Shown here in pieces: positions 8,426 through 18,594 of a stretch of 64,000 nt of DNA. A model generated the notes under the pieces. It saw nothing but the letters and a program-made list of their open reading frames with translations, had not been told where the DNA came from and did not search any database. Every line of letters begins with the position of its first letter. Within the stretch, counting starts at the first letter, position 1. The DNA is from Pontibacter beigongshangensis (GTDB lineage Bacteria > Bacteroidota > Bacteroidia > Cytophagales > Hymenobacteraceae): the NCBI RefSeq assembly GCF_014332515.1, contig NZ_VFSD01000009.1:112317-176316 (forward strand), in the 5' to 3' direction. Position numbers and translations under genes: made by a program.

Positions 8426-9682
8426 TTAAATTAGGTTCTCTTCCGATACTTCGGCTCTTTTAGTTGTGGCACTTTGTAGCTTTTCGGCTTCCATACGGGC
8501 TATGGCGGATAGCACCTTGTCTATTTCTACGGTAATATGCTCTCGTTGCCCGTGGTCGGCATTCTTTATGTTGTTGTTGCCTTTGCAGATAACATAATCG
8601 TAGTCCAGCCCGATTTTTGGGGCTATGTCGTAGAAAGGTTCCAGAATAAAGCCCTCACTGAATATTTCGATGAGCCTGGTGCCGGGTTTGCAGAACAGCA
8701 TATTGATGAGTCCGGCTCCTGTAGCCCCTATGACGACCTCTGCCTGCGAAAACATTTTTATCCTCTCCAGCATACTGTACTTGCTCGAGATTATGTTGCG
8801 GAAGCCAAGTGGCTCCAGGGCCTCAAGCAGTTCTTTCTCGTTGAGCACATTCCGAATGGCGGAGTCGGAGCGGCTGATGTACAGCCGAAGCGGCTTTTCA
8901 TTTGCTTCAACCTCTTCCAGCGGTAAAAAGGCATTGCGGTTAAACTGGCAGAGCCATTCCGGCACTATAGTATGGATGCCGCGAGGTGCCGTGGAGGCTA
9001 TGATGCCATCGGCTGCTATATGCGGATGTTCATCGCCAGCTATCAGTTTTTCTTTAGGTATGCCAAGCATTTCCAGGGTCTCTGTCTGGTAGCTGTAGCG
9101 TAAACTAGGCACCAGGAACCAGTCGACAAGATCGTAGAGGCCGCTTTCCTGCAGGAGGTGCAGCCGTGGGAGCACATCTACAAACCAATGCGAAATGTTG
9201 TTCAGGCCAGCCCCACCTGTAAGTAGCGTAAATACGGTGCCTTCGTAATAGTCTGGCTCATTGAAATATCGCTGATCAAAAATGTTGTTACGGTCAGGTG
9301 GTGTTACCTTTCCATTGGTCAGGCTCAGCGAAACATGATCCACTACCCGGTTAAACCGTGAGATCACGGCAACGCTATTCTGGTTGTCGGTATAGATCCG
9401 ACCGCCAGGCACTTCCACCACCAGGTAATCCGTCGTCACACTTTTCAGGGGTTTCCAGTAGTCAGAGCAGGCTGCGAACAGATGTTCCGATACCTGAAGC
9501 GTAGAGGTATGATTGGTATAGATGGAATGGACCTGAATTTCGTTGGTCATCTCGCTGGATGAATCATTTGGGGTAAACCTGCAAACGCCAACAGGTTTGT
9601 AACGGGTGTTGTGCGGGACAACCCTGCCCAGCACCTGTTTTATTCTTCTTAAACCTTTTATATAGAGAGTATTTAGCTTCAT
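8426..9682 (-). CDS. Glycosyltransferase family 61 protein
   Basis: The DUF563/GT61 fold is shown by ISHWFVDVLPRLHLL in the middle, YISRSDSAIRNVLNE, and the C-terminal VVIGATGAGLINMLF followed by KPGT, which are hallmark segments of the family. The role is probably addition of a sugar in the exopolysaccharide; donor and acceptor are unknown. The N-terminus is basic without a signal peptide, so it is cytoplasmic or peripheral. At 418 aa it is normal in size. It is the last gene of a three-gene minus operon, 57 bases after the AlgJ-like gene, and ends close to a terminator. Confidence 0.88.
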   Translation of the reverse strand: MKLNTLYIKGLRRIKQVLGRVVPHNTRYKPVGVCRFTPNDSSSEMTNEIQVHSIYTNHTSTLQVSEHLFAACSDYWKPLKSVTTDYLVVEVPGGRIYTDNQNSVAVISRFNRVVDHVSLSLTNGKVTPPDRNNIFDQRYFNEPDYYEGTVFTLLTGGAGLNNISHWFVDVLPRLHLLQESGLYDLVDWFLVPSLRYSYQTETLEMLGIPKEKLIAGDEHPHIAADGIIASTAPRGIHTIVPEWLCQFNRNAFLPLEEVEANEKPLRLYISRSDSAIRNVLNEKELLEALEPLGFRNIISSKYSMLERIKMFSQAEVVIGATGAGLINMLFCKPGTRLIEIFSEGFILEPFYDIAPKIGLDYDYVICKGNNNIKNADHGQREHITVEIDKVLSAIARMEAEKLQSATTKRAEVSEENLI

Positions 9683-9739
9683 ATAAGGGATATACTTTAT
9701 TTAATATATACGTGTAAACATTAATTTTAGGATTGCAAT

Positions 9740-10855
9740 TTATTTAATAAAATTTACAAAATGCTTATCTTTTTCATCCTCAGCCTCAGAAGCAGGGTTG
9801 GTTATTTTTTGAGCTACAATCAAGGCTGCCTTCTCTACCGCAATCTCGTTCCAGTGAGCATCATCGGCAGGGTATAAGGGCTGGTTTTTTTCGTGGTGCA
9901 GGTGTTCAAAAGGGCTTTGCAGGTCCACCACATCCACTTTCCGCTCTCTGAGCTCCGCCATAAGCCTGGGCAGGAAAGTGGGTTTCTCTCCGGCAGGGAG
10001 CAACTGGTAGTAAATGTTTTCCTTGTTGGGGATGGGCATAAAAATAAACCGGATGCCTTTCTCGTCTAGCACATTTTTGTAGCCTTCTATTACCTGGGCC
10101 ATATCTTTTATCTCTTTTTCAGAGAATGCCCTGTTGGCGTACTCGCCTTCCAGAAAAAACTCATCTCCGTACTGAATATATGCTCTGGTGCCATATTTTC
10201 GGTCTATATCTGCCAGGGTGCGGTGGTAGAGGGTAACTTTTGTAAATCTGTCGGCCGTGATGAACAAAGAGGTAAGCCAGGGCGAAGAGTTTATGATTTC
10301 GCCTGTATAAGCCCTTAGCCTGGAGTTCATCCCATTGTCTCCTACGGCAGGCAACTCCGGTATGCGACGCTCTATGCTGGCCACTATCACCACTTCCGGC
10401 GGATTTTTAGTGAACCGCTCTGTTGCCAGAAACCGGTTCATGGTGGCAGGGGCAAAAGAGTATACATGCTTGTTCAGCCGTTTCTCTAGCATTTCAGATA
10501 GCGTTTCGTCCTGCGTCAGTTTCACACCAGTAATATTGGAGTCTCCGATCAGCAGGATATCGCACTTCGTGTCGCGGTTGCGGTAGCCATAGGCATCGGT
10601 GTACCATTCTACCATTTTTTTTTCTGCAAAGGGGGTGCGCGGAGCTAGCTCGCCCTCTTCTTCCATCTTTACATGCATGTTGGGGTAAAACGGCCCCGAC
10701 ATCACGCGCATGGTGTTGACCGATATCGTTTCCCAGACCCTGAAGGTGAAGGTGTTCATGGGCAGCACCGAAGCCTCGATCAGCGGATAGGCCACAAACG
10801 GCAGCGCGAGCAAGGTTAATTTCAGTAGCAGCTTTTTAACGCCAGGGTTTTGCAT
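9740..10855 (-). CDS. AlgJ/AlgX-like SGNH protein, polysaccharide O-acetylation
   Basis: An N-terminal hydrophobic segment (about residues 8-28) anchors or exports the protein. It is followed by an SGNH-type domain with the block I motif LLIGDSN and a C-terminal DDAHWN segment that carries the Asp-x-x-His pair. Such proteins work with MBOAT proteins to move acetyl groups to exported polysaccharides such as alginate. It lies 27 bases downstream of the MBOAT gene, which strongly supports the pairing. The 371 aa length is similar to AlgJ. Whether the polymer here is acetylated is inferred. Confidence 0.85.
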   Translation of the reverse strand: MQNPGVKKLLLKLTLLALPFVAYPLIEASVLPMNTFTFRVWETISVNTMRVMSGPFYPNMHVKMEEEGELAPRTPFAEKKMVEWYTDAYGYRNRDTKCDILLIGDSNITGVKLTQDETLSEMLEKRLNKHVYSFAPATMNRFLATERFTKNPPEVVIVASIERRIPELPAVGDNGMNSRLRAYTGEIINSSPWLTSLFITADRFTKVTLYHRTLADIDRKYGTRAYIQYGDEFFLEGEYANRAFSEKEIKDMAQVIEGYKNVLDEKGIRFIFMPIPNKENIYYQLLPAGEKPTFLPRLMAELRERKVDVVDLQSPFEHLHHEKNQPLYPADDAHWNEIAVEKAALIVAQKITNPASEAEDEKDKHFVNFIK

Positions 10856-10882
10856 AGCCTTTATGTTATAAATTTGATCTTC

Positions 10883-12355
10883 TTAAAACTGGAAATAAAT
10901 AAATTCCTGATTCCCAAACTGCCCGAAGAGGAGTATGGCCAGAATGGCTGTGTAGTACACTCCCCAGCGCACCCACACTGGCCGCTGCAGGATCAGCTGC
11001 GACACACTGCCATTGCGCTGGATCAGGTGCACCATCTCCATAAGGATAATGGAAATAACCGACACCATAAAAACCTTCAGGCCCTGGTCCAGGAAAAGCA
11101 CATGGCTCGCATGGGTAAATACCTCCCGGATATTGCCAATGTCGGCAAAGCTGCTTCTTATTATATAAAAAGCATCGCTGATCTGGTTGGCCCTGAAAAA
11201 TATCCAGGAAAAACACACCAGAGCAAACACAGTGAGCACCTGCACCCATTTGTACAGAAGCGGGTAGTTATGGAGCCCGATCAGCTGCACTACCCGGTTG
11301 CGCTGGTCTTTGGTGAGGATGCCCACTATCTGGTACATGCCATGTAGCGCTCCCCAAACCACAAAGGTCCAGTTGGCGCCATGCCAAAGGCCGCTCACCA
11401 GGAACACGATAAACAGGTTGTAGTACCAGCGCCACTTCACCACCCGGTTGCCACCCAGCGGAATATACAGGTAATCGCGGAACCAGGTGGAAAGCGAAAT
11501 ATGCCAGCGGCTCCAGAATTCAGCGATGGTCTTGGCAAAATAGGGGCTGCGGAAGTTTTCCATAAGCTTTATCCCCATCACCTGTGCCGCACCAATAGCT
11601 ATATCGGAGTAGCCTGAAAAGTCGCAGTAGATCTGGAAGGCGAAAAAGACAGTGGCAATAACAAAGGATATGCCCTCGAACTCACCGGGGTTGTTGTACA
11701 CCTGATTTACCATCAGGGCCAGGTTGTCGGCAATCATGATCTTCTTAAAAAAGCCCCAGCCCATGCGGCGCAGGCCCCCTGCAATCCGGTCGTAGTCGAA
11801 GCTGTGGTATTCTTTCAGCTGGCCCAGCAGGTTGCCGGCGCGCTCAATGGGGCCGGCAACCAGCTGCGGGAAATAGGTGACAAAGAGCGCAAAAACTCCC
11901 AGGTGCCTCTCCGGCTTTATCCTTCCGTTATAGACGTCAATACTGTAACTCATGGTCTGGAAGGTGTAAAAGGAGATGCCCATCGGCAGGAGCAGCTCAA
12001 AAGCCGGCATGGCATACGACATGTTCAGCCCTTCGGCCAGGCCCCGTGCGCTATCATTAAAAAAGTTGTAGTATTTGAAGAGCAGCAGTATAGAAAGATT
12101 GGAAAGTAAGCTGACCCACAGAAAAGGCTTTCGTCTATGTTTTTCATCATCCTGGTACTGGCCCATTTTAAGGGAGCAAAGAAAATCAATCAGCGTAGAC
12201 ACCACCAGAATAAGGGCATAAGCTGCTTTCCAGGACATGTAGAAGTAGTAGCTGGCCAGTAACAGGATAATCCATCTTCTGTTTGGAGGCGTCAAAAAGT
12301 AAAGCGTTACTACTACCGGGAAGAAAATAAAAAATTCAGTAGAGTTAAATAGCAT
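10883..12355 (-). CDS. MBOAT family O-acyltransferase (AlgI-like)
   Basis: An integral membrane enzyme with about ten to twelve hydrophobic segments over 490 aa, the usual AlgI size. It shows FWSRWHISLSTWFRDYLYIP and the catalytic-His segment SGLWHGANWTFVVWG, both hallmarks of the AlgI/DltB group. It probably takes an acyl group from a cytoplasmic donor and passes it across the membrane to the AlgJ/X-like protein encoded 27 bases downstream. It is the first gene of the three-gene minus operon that ends with GT61. The start ATG is the first residue of the conserved MLFNSTEF motif. Confidence 0.93.
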   Translation of the reverse strand: MLFNSTEFFIFFPVVVTLYFLTPPNRRWIILLLASYYFYMSWKAAYALILVVSTLIDFLCSLKMGQYQDDEKHRRKPFLWVSLLSNLSILLLFKYYNFFNDSARGLAEGLNMSYAMPAFELLLPMGISFYTFQTMSYSIDVYNGRIKPERHLGVFALFVTYFPQLVAGPIERAGNLLGQLKEYHSFDYDRIAGGLRRMGWGFFKKIMIADNLALMVNQVYNNPGEFEGISFVIATVFFAFQIYCDFSGYSDIAIGAAQVMGIKLMENFRSPYFAKTIAEFWSRWHISLSTWFRDYLYIPLGGNRVVKWRWYYNLFIVFLVSGLWHGANWTFVVWGALHGMYQIVGILTKDQRNRVVQLIGLHNYPLLYKWVQVLTVFALVCFSWIFFRANQISDAFYIIRSSFADIGNIREVFTHASHVLFLDQGLKVFMVSVISIILMEMVHLIQRNGSVSQLILQRPVWVRWGVYYTAILAILLFGQFGNQEFIYFQF

Positions 12356-12700
12356 CTGAAAAAACAGGGTTAAGGGTTATCGTACTTCTATCAAGGCAAC
12401 TACTGGAATAATGTACTACGTATATAGCAGCTATCTACGGGGCAAAGAGTAGACTTCTATAAATAAGTATGCCCTATATTATATAGAAGTTTTACTAAAA
12501 GGTTTGGCAATAGACCATTTATTTTTTCAGCTTTCGTAACCTAATTTACTAGGTGTTACAAGCCATGCTTTGCTCCGGCCCAGGCAGAAAGCCTTTTGAT
12601 ACACAGGAAGGTTGCCTAAGATGTTTTAAACATAGAAACACTTTAATATCGCATACGTTATAGGGGTGGTTGCTTAGCCCTTAACATCCCAGCAATTTAT
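12356..12700. other. Divergent intergenic region
   Basis: It lies between the minus-strand MBOAT operon and the + strand secreted hydrolase gene, so it should hold two promoters. It is AT-rich. No exact TAnnTTTG box was found on either strand, and nothing else was recognised. Confidence 0.4.
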
Positions 12701-15487
12701 ATGAAATATAATTTTACCCTTAAGCTATTCCTCGTCTGGCTCTATTCCTTACCTTTTCTCACAGGTTTCTTTGCAGCAAATGCACTTGGTCTGGCTGCAG
12801 GAGCCACCCCTTCATCACCAGTTCCTTCCCTGGCAGTAGAGGAGGCGAGCACCGGCCGGATGGCCATGGCTGCCCCGGCCGGAGTGCGGGCGGTGCCTTC
12901 TCTGGTTCGTGCCATCAGCGTTAACTGGCTGGCGGCGGAAGGCGCTTCGGGCTACGTGATAGAGGCTGCCCCCACTGCCGGTGGCCCTTTTACCGAAATA
13001 GCCACCGTAAGTGCACCGCTTACAACATTCCGGCATGCCGGGCTGGCATATGAGCAACAGGTTTATTACCGGGTAAAAACCATTGGTAGCAGCCAGGCCA
13101 GTTTTAGCCAGGTGGTTACGGCCACCACTCACCCCCAGGGGCACCAGGTAAGGATTTTGGCGCTGGGCGACTCCAATACAGAAGGTAGCAGCGTCACCAC
13201 CAACAATGTGGCTGTGCCGGTATCCAGGCGTGCAGGCTACCGAAGCGAGCTTTACCGGCTGCTTTCCCTCACTGAACTGCACTTTGATTTTGTAGGGCAC
13301 CTTCAGTCGGGAGGGGAACTGGTGCCAGACCAAGACCATGCCGGGATGAGTGGCATCCGGGATCAGGACGTGGCGAGCCTGCTACAGCATGGCTACTATC
13401 CGGATTATTTCAACAACAACGAGCAAAAGATCATTACCCAGGGCCCCTACCTGGACACCTACCAGCCAGATGTGATCCTGCTGCAGGTTGGCATGAACTA
13501 TCTGGATGGCAGCCCGGGCGGCATGAACGACCTGAAGAATATTCTGGATCAGGTGGACGCTTATGAGGCAAGGGCGAATAAGGAAGTAACTGTGCTGCTC
13601 TCTACCCTGCTGATGCGGGTTTGCTACGAAGAGAATGGAACCTCTTTTTGCCCCAGTCAAAGCGACTTCGAGGCCACGAATAACTACAACACCTACATGA
13701 AGCAAATGGCAGCGGAGCGGGTGGCAACCGGAGACCGGCTGATTTTGCTGGATATGGAGGAGGCCAACATCGATTACCGCTACAGGAGCCCCAGCGGAGG
13801 CGAAATGGCCGACCCCAAACATCCTATACAGTCCGGGTATGATAAAATGGCTCAGGTTTGGTATAAGGCCCTGCAACAGGATCTCCGGTTGGAATATAAG
13901 GCTGCTGTGCTTCAGGTGCTGCCCTCGCTGGCAGGCTCACTTACCCTGAAATGGACAGGCGGCAGCCCGGATGTGGAGAATTATATTATTGAAACGGCTA
14001 CCTCCGCCACGGGCAGCTTTATGTCGCTGGCCAGTGTACCCGGTACCAGCACGTCTTACCGGCACACCGGCCTGGCACCTTCCCAGACCATGTACTACCG
14101 GATCAGAAGCTTTGACGGCGAAACGTACACTGCTTACAGCCAAGTGGTGAGCGGAACGACCAGGGCAGCCAACCATGTGTATAAGGTAATGCCCCTCGGG
14201 GACTCTAACACCGAAGGCAGCAAGGTCACGACCGATAACCGGCCTGTACCTGTGGAGCAGCGGGCAGGCTACCGAAGCGAGCTGGCACGCATGCTCGGCC
14301 TGGCAGACATCAGGTTCGATTTTGTAGGCAGCAACAAGTCAGGGAGCAGCTTGCTGACTGATGAGGACCATGCAGGTTTTCCGGGGCTCCGCGACCAGGA
14401 CATAGCCAGTATCCTGCGAAACGGGTATTACTTCGATAACAGCAACACCAAAGTTACTGTTACCAACGGCCCCTACCTCGATGTGTATAAGCCCGATATT
14501 ATTCTGCTGCATATAGGTACCAATTCCGTAGATGGCAGCCCCGCCGGCATGAACGACATGACAGAGATTCTGAACCAGGTAGATGCCTATGAGGCCCGGT
14601 CAGGGAAAGAAGTAACAGTGGTCCTCTCTAAAATTATCAGGCGGGTGTGCTATACAGAAGCAGGAACAACCCATTGCCCGGACCGAGCAGCGCACGAGGC
14701 GACCATCAGCTTTAACAACAACTTAGGAACCATGGCCGCCAGCCGCATGGCAGCCGGCGACAGATTGGTGCTCGTAGACATGGCCGATGCCAATATCGAC
14801 TATCGGTATGCCAGCATAAGCGGTGGCGACATGGCCGATCCGTTGCACCCCACGCAGGCCGGGTACAACAAAATGAGTGGGGTTTGGTTTAACGCCCTGT
14901 CCACTGAACTCGTCTTCAGCACACTCCCTGTCGAAATGGTGTCTTTTTCGGCGGCCGTTACAGAGGGTGGCGTTGTGCTGCATTGGAGAACGGCCTCCGA
15001 GAAGAATAACAGCCATTATGAAGTACAGCGCATGCCACATGGCGGGCAGTTCGAAACTATTGCCACCGTGGCTGGAGCCGGCACAAGCAGTATCTCCCAA
15101 AACTACACCTATGCCGACCAAAACGCACCGGGAGGGACCTTGTATTACAGGCTTATGCAGGTGGATCTGAACAGCACTTTCTCACACTCTAAGGTAGTGG
15201 CTGTAGAAAATACCACGCAAGAGCACCAGGCTGATCTGATTTATCCGAACCCAGGTAATGGAGGATCGGTTTCGCTGCAGGTGCATGGCTTTGCGCACCA
15301 GGAACAGGTAAATTTGCTTTTAACCGACAGCATAGGCCGGCAAACCAGCCTGGCAGCGCAGACGGCAGATGGCAACGGAAGTGTAGCTGCAAAACTAGAC
15401 TTTGCTCAGAGTCTGCGGCCCGGACTTTACATTATAAAAATCTATGGTAGCAGCAAGACCACAAGTCTGAAATTCCTGGTCAGGTAG
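12701..15487 (+). CDS. Secreted T9SS protein with two tandem SGNH/GDSL hydrolase domains and fibronectin III repeats
   Basis: A Sec signal peptide covers about the first 30 residues. A fibronectin-III-like domain and a GDSL/SGNH hydrolase domain follow, with nucleophile Ser158 in ALGDSNTEG and a DPKHP segment near 372 that supplies the Asp/His. The whole module is then repeated: a second FN3, a second hydrolase with Ser502 in PLGDSNTEG, and DPLHP. The offset is about 344 residues and local identity is very high even at DNA level (gctaccgaagcgagct in both). After another beta-sandwich the protein ends in a T9SS type A sorting domain (YPNPGNG ... LRPGLYIIKI). It probably removes ester groups from an extracellular polysaccharide, possibly the acetyl groups added by the neighbouring MBOAT system; substrate not shown. 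Confidence 0.85.
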   Translation: MKYNFTLKLFLVWLYSLPFLTGFFAANALGLAAGATPSSPVPSLAVEEASTGRMAMAAPAGVRAVPSLVRAISVNWLAAEGASGYVIEAAPTAGGPFTEIATVSAPLTTFRHAGLAYEQQVYYRVKTIGSSQASFSQVVTATTHPQGHQVRILALGDSNTEGSSVTTNNVAVPVSRRAGYRSELYRLLSLTELHFDFVGHLQSGGELVPDQDHAGMSGIRDQDVASLLQHGYYPDYFNNNEQKIITQGPYLDTYQPDVILLQVGMNYLDGSPGGMNDLKNILDQVDAYEARANKEVTVLLSTLLMRVCYEENGTSFCPSQSDFEATNNYNTYMKQMAAERVATGDRLILLDMEEANIDYRYRSPSGGEMADPKHPIQSGYDKMAQVWYKALQQDLRLEYKAAVLQVLPSLAGSLTLKWTGGSPDVENYIIETATSATGSFMSLASVPGTSTSYRHTGLAPSQTMYYRIRSFDGETYTAYSQVVSGTTRAANHVYKVMPLGDSNTEGSKVTTDNRPVPVEQRAGYRSELARMLGLADIRFDFVGSNKSGSSLLTDEDHAGFPGLRDQDIASILRNGYYFDNSNTKVTVTNGPYLDVYKPDIILLHIGTNSVDGSPAGMNDMTEILNQVDAYEARSGKEVTVVLSKIIRRVCYTEAGTTHCPDRAAHEATISFNNNLGTMAASRMAAGDRLVLVDMADANIDYRYASISGGDMADPLHPTQAGYNKMSGVWFNALSTELVFSTLPVEMVSFSAAVTEGGVVLHWRTASEKNNSHYEVQRMPHGGQFETIATVAGAGTSSISQNYTYADQNAPGGTLYYRLMQVDLNSTFSHSKVVAVENTTQEHQADLIYPNPGNGGSVSLQVHGFAHQEQVNLLLTDSIGRQTSLAAQTADGNGSVAAKLDFAQSLRPGLYIIKIYGSSKTTSLKFLVR

Positions 15488-15613
15488 ACCTCCTGTTTGG
15501 GGCCCAGAAAACATAATAGTTGTAATTTCTAGTTTTTACTTGGTCGGTCACTAAGTACAGGCACGTAAATATGGCCGGGTCTGCCTGAGAAGAGAAAGAT
15601 GTTTGCCTGCAGG

Positions 15614-15644
15614 AATTATTCTAATCAAAAAGGCCCTCCGGAGG
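15614..15644 (-). repeat. Dispersed intergenic repeat, copy 5
   Basis: Reverse, near-consensus copy: AATTATTCTAATC then AAAAAGGCCCTCCGGAGG, followed by a CTG tract. Confidence 0.9.
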
Positions 15645-15797
15645 TTCTGCTGCTGCTGTTGCTCCTGACCTGGCATGGTCCACCTTCTAAAGTGCCTTTC
15701 ATGCACCCCTCAATAATAAGGTAATGCGTTTTGCGGCAGCCTTCCTGCTTGCATTCGCCTGCAGGTGTCTTATTCTACAGCAGCAGAAGCTGTAGTG

Positions 15798-15827
15798 CTC
15801 CGGAGGGCCTTTTTGATTAGAATAATC
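15798..15827 (+). repeat. Dispersed intergenic repeat, copy 6
   Basis: Forward copy: CTCCGGAGGGCCTTTTT then GATTAGAATAATC, preceded by cagcagcagaagctgtagtg. Confidence 0.9.
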
Positions 15828-16221
15828 TGGCTTATCTGTAAACGCGAGACCGCTGATATTTTCGGTGCTTCAGAAGAGACGGTAGTTAGTACGGGGCGGT
15901 TTCAGGCAATGCGGCAGCTGGTTTTAATGGCTTATGCGGGAAGCTGCTGCAGGAAAAATCATATTAAATATCAGCTATTCTTCAATATATATTAAATAAA
16001 AACAATATTAAAACTTAGCTATAAATTCGGCGTAATAGGAGTAATTATTTATCTGCAAAATGCTCCGCGTTACAGTGGCTGGTAACCAGTTCTTGGCACA
16101 CGAGTGGCATTTAAGACTAGGTTGGCCAAACCCGCGCACCTCTGTTATGCACAGGGAGCCTGGCCTTCAGCATATAAACCACGAACTGGCTTCTGGTTGC
16201 TATCGATACAAGAAAAGAAGA

Positions 16222-18594
16222 ATGACGAATATATTCACCCCAACCGCAGTTCATGCACCTGGAGCTATTCATGGGAACCCGACTCCTGGCAGCGCCTATT
16301 GGTTCCGGCGCCTGCTTTTTATAGTAGCATTTCTTTCGGCGGTAGCAGTACTTACCTCTGTGAGGGCGGCCGGTGTGGGTGCCCTCGATCTGCTGGCTGA
16401 TAACGACTGCCCACCAAACCTGGTGCATTACTTCGGTTTCGATGAAAGTATGCCTGGATCATACCTCGATTATACTTCTAATACCTCGGCTTCTTGCACC
16501 TCCTGCCCGGCTCCGGTACCGGGCATGTTTGGGGGAGCACAGCGTTACAATGGTGGCAGCAGAGTCGATTTTGATCAGACAAAAAATTTCCAGTGGGGCC
16601 CTAACAGCAGTTTCACCATAGAAGTATGGGTTCGCACCACCGCCAGCTCAGGCACCAACCAAGTGCTGATAGGACGTGACGCCAAGGATTCGCCGGCGCA
16701 CTGGTGGCTCGGTATCACGCCGGAGGGGTACGCCACTTTTGTGATCCGCGACAGAACCGGCAATATGGTAGGGCTTGGCGGCGACAACGAAGGCACCATC
16801 AAAAGAAAGATAAACGATGGTAAGTGGCACCACATAGTAGTGGTGCGCGACGGTACCACCAGCACCAAAGAAAGGCACACCACCAATAAGCTGTATGTGG
16901 ATGGATATGCGATCTATAGCCTGGAGCATCCCTTCGGCGGCGACTATTTAAGCGCTTCGCCTATCAATATTGGCTATTTAAACCTGCAGGGTGGCTATGC
17001 CTACACCGGCGACATGGATGAACTGATGGTGTACGACAGGAATTTGTCTGAAACCGAAGTTAGGTCGCGGTACAACAATGGCGCGGGTGCCTACTGCGGG
17101 TCTGAAGAAGTTGCTGTAGCTATTGTGTCGGAGCCGCTCACCTATGGCGTGTTAGATCAGAACTATTTCTATGATGTGAATGCCACTGGCAGCCCGGCTC
17201 CCGCTTACACCCTGCTTGCTGCTCCCCAAGACATGCGCATCGACAGCAAAACCGGTATTATTACCTGGACACCAGCTGCCGCCGGAACCTTTACTGTGTC
17301 CGTACAGGCCGCCAACGGCCTGGGTGCAGCAGAGCAGCGCTTTACCATAACCATAAAAGAAGGAATAGGCGAGATCTCGGAAGTGGTGCACCATTGGATG
17401 CTGCACGAGATAGCCGGCACCCGCTACCGCGATTACTACACCCCCCATCATGCCCTGGCAGAAGAAGGCACCAGGCCAACCCCGATCACAGGTGTTATCT
17501 CTGGAGGGCAACGCTTTGATGGGGAAGATGATGGCCTTAACGTAATGGATAGCCCTAACTTTAACTGGGGCCCGGATGCCAATTTCACGATTGAGCTTTG
17601 GATGCGGACTACCACCACCGCCAAAGGAAACCAGGTGCTGATCGGGCGTAGTGCCAAAGACTCGCAGGTACAATGGTGGCTAGGCGTAAACCCCGCCGGG
17701 AATGCTGTTTTCGTGATGTTTGACTGGAGCAGGAAAGGTACTGCCGTCACCAGCGCTGGTAAAAAGTTGAATGACGGCAATTGGCACCAGTTTGTGGCTG
17801 TAAGAGATTCGAGGTCGAACAGCAGCAAGGTGTATATTGATGGAGAACTGGCAGGGGAGCAGACGTACCAGTTCCAAAACGGGTTTGGCAGCAGGAGCCC
17901 TGTAAACATAGGCTACTTGAACGAGGCCTCCGGCTACCATTATCAGGGCGATATGGACGAGGTGAAGCTGTTTGGCAGGCCTTTGAGCGCTTCAGAGGTA
18001 AAAGAGCGTTACACAGATGTTTATGCGGCCATTACGGAGCTCCTGTTATTTGAGGGCCATTATGCACACGGCTCTGTGCTTCTCAACTGGGAAACCATAA
18101 ATGAAGTAGATGTGGCCAACTTTGAAATAGAGCGGTCAGAGGACGGCGAAATATTCACATCCATCGGTAAGGAGGCCGCCACCGGTCCAAGTACGGAGCG
18201 CCTGGCCTATACCTTCACAGATCCTGCGCCGCTCAGTGGCAGTGTTTATTACAGGCTCAAGATAAACAAAACCTCGGGCCTGTATACCTACTCCAGCATC
18301 ATCCTTATCCAGAGCGGAGGCTTCTCCGGATCCACCTTTCTCTTGTATCCAAACCCGGTGGCAACAGGAGATGTACAAATAGAAGTGACTAAACTGCCGG
18401 AGCAGGAGGATATTATTTTTGTGGTATCTGACCTATCTGGTAAGCGGATTCTACAGGAGCAGGTAAAGACTGATGCTGACGGTACTCTGCACCTGGCCTA
18501 CACGGTGGATTATAACCTTCGGCCCGGCATTTATAACATATCGGTTATAACGGGAACAAAAACCCTGAGCAGAAAGCTGGTGGTGGTGAAGTAG
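16222..18594 (+). CDS. Secreted T9SS protein with two LamG (concanavalin A-like) domains and an Ig-like domain
   Basis: The frame is open from 16060, but ATG 16222 (after aagaaaagaag) places the hydrophobic signal segment FIVAFLSAVAVLTSV near the N-terminus, so this start is preferred (790 aa). A first LamG-like domain contains FTIEVWVRT, NQVLIGRDAKDS, NDGKWHH and GDMDEL. An Ig-like domain follows, with the typical TGIITWTPAAAGTF segment. A second LamG copy has FTIELWMRT, NQVLIGRSAKDS, NDGNWHQ and GDMDEV. A beta-sandwich and a T9SS type A tail (LYPNPVATGD ... LRPGIYNIS) end the protein. LamG domains commonly bind carbohydrate, so it may be a surface adhesin or matrix protein. No catalytic domain was recognised. 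Confidence 0.85.
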   Translation: MTNIFTPTAVHAPGAIHGNPTPGSAYWFRRLLFIVAFLSAVAVLTSVRAAGVGALDLLADNDCPPNLVHYFGFDESMPGSYLDYTSNTSASCTSCPAPVPGMFGGAQRYNGGSRVDFDQTKNFQWGPNSSFTIEVWVRTTASSGTNQVLIGRDAKDSPAHWWLGITPEGYATFVIRDRTGNMVGLGGDNEGTIKRKINDGKWHHIVVVRDGTTSTKERHTTNKLYVDGYAIYSLEHPFGGDYLSASPINIGYLNLQGGYAYTGDMDELMVYDRNLSETEVRSRYNNGAGAYCGSEEVAVAIVSEPLTYGVLDQNYFYDVNATGSPAPAYTLLAAPQDMRIDSKTGIITWTPAAAGTFTVSVQAANGLGAAEQRFTITIKEGIGEISEVVHHWMLHEIAGTRYRDYYTPHHALAEEGTRPTPITGVISGGQRFDGEDDGLNVMDSPNFNWGPDANFTIELWMRTTTTAKGNQVLIGRSAKDSQVQWWLGVNPAGNAVFVMFDWSRKGTAVTSAGKKLNDGNWHQFVAVRDSRSNSSKVYIDGELAGEQTYQFQNGFGSRSPVNIGYLNEASGYHYQGDMDEVKLFGRPLSASEVKERYTDVYAAITELLLFEGHYAHGSVLLNWETINEVDVANFEIERSEDGEIFTSIGKEAATGPSTERLAYTFTDPAPLSGSVYYRLKINKTSGLYTYSSIILIQSGGFSGSTFLLYPNPVATGDVQIEVTKLPEQEDIIFVVSDLSGKRILQEQVKTDADGTLHLAYTVDYNLRPGIYNISVITGTKTLSRKLVVVK

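Larger units (their letters stand above)
15614..15827. mobile_element. Inverted pair of the dispersed repeat (unit B, 214 bp, MITE/REPIN-like)
   Basis: A nearly consensus reverse copy (15614-15644) and forward copy (15798-15827) face outwards. Inside, TTCTGCTGCTGCTGTT on the left mirrors ACAGCAGCAGAAG on the right, giving terminal inverted repeats of about 45 bases. The centre (about 120 bases) has no reading frame with a recognisable product. Confidence 0.75.
15488..16221. other. Intergenic region with an inverted repeat pair
   Basis: No gene was recognised. It holds the 214-bp inverted pair of the dispersed repeat (15614-15827) and an AT-rich stretch before the LamG gene. Confidence 0.5.

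Noticed and set aside
16060..16221. N-terminal extension of the LamG protein from ATG 16060
   Set aside because: The extra 54 residues are not signal-like and would bury the signal peptide; ATG 16222 gives a normal N-terminus.
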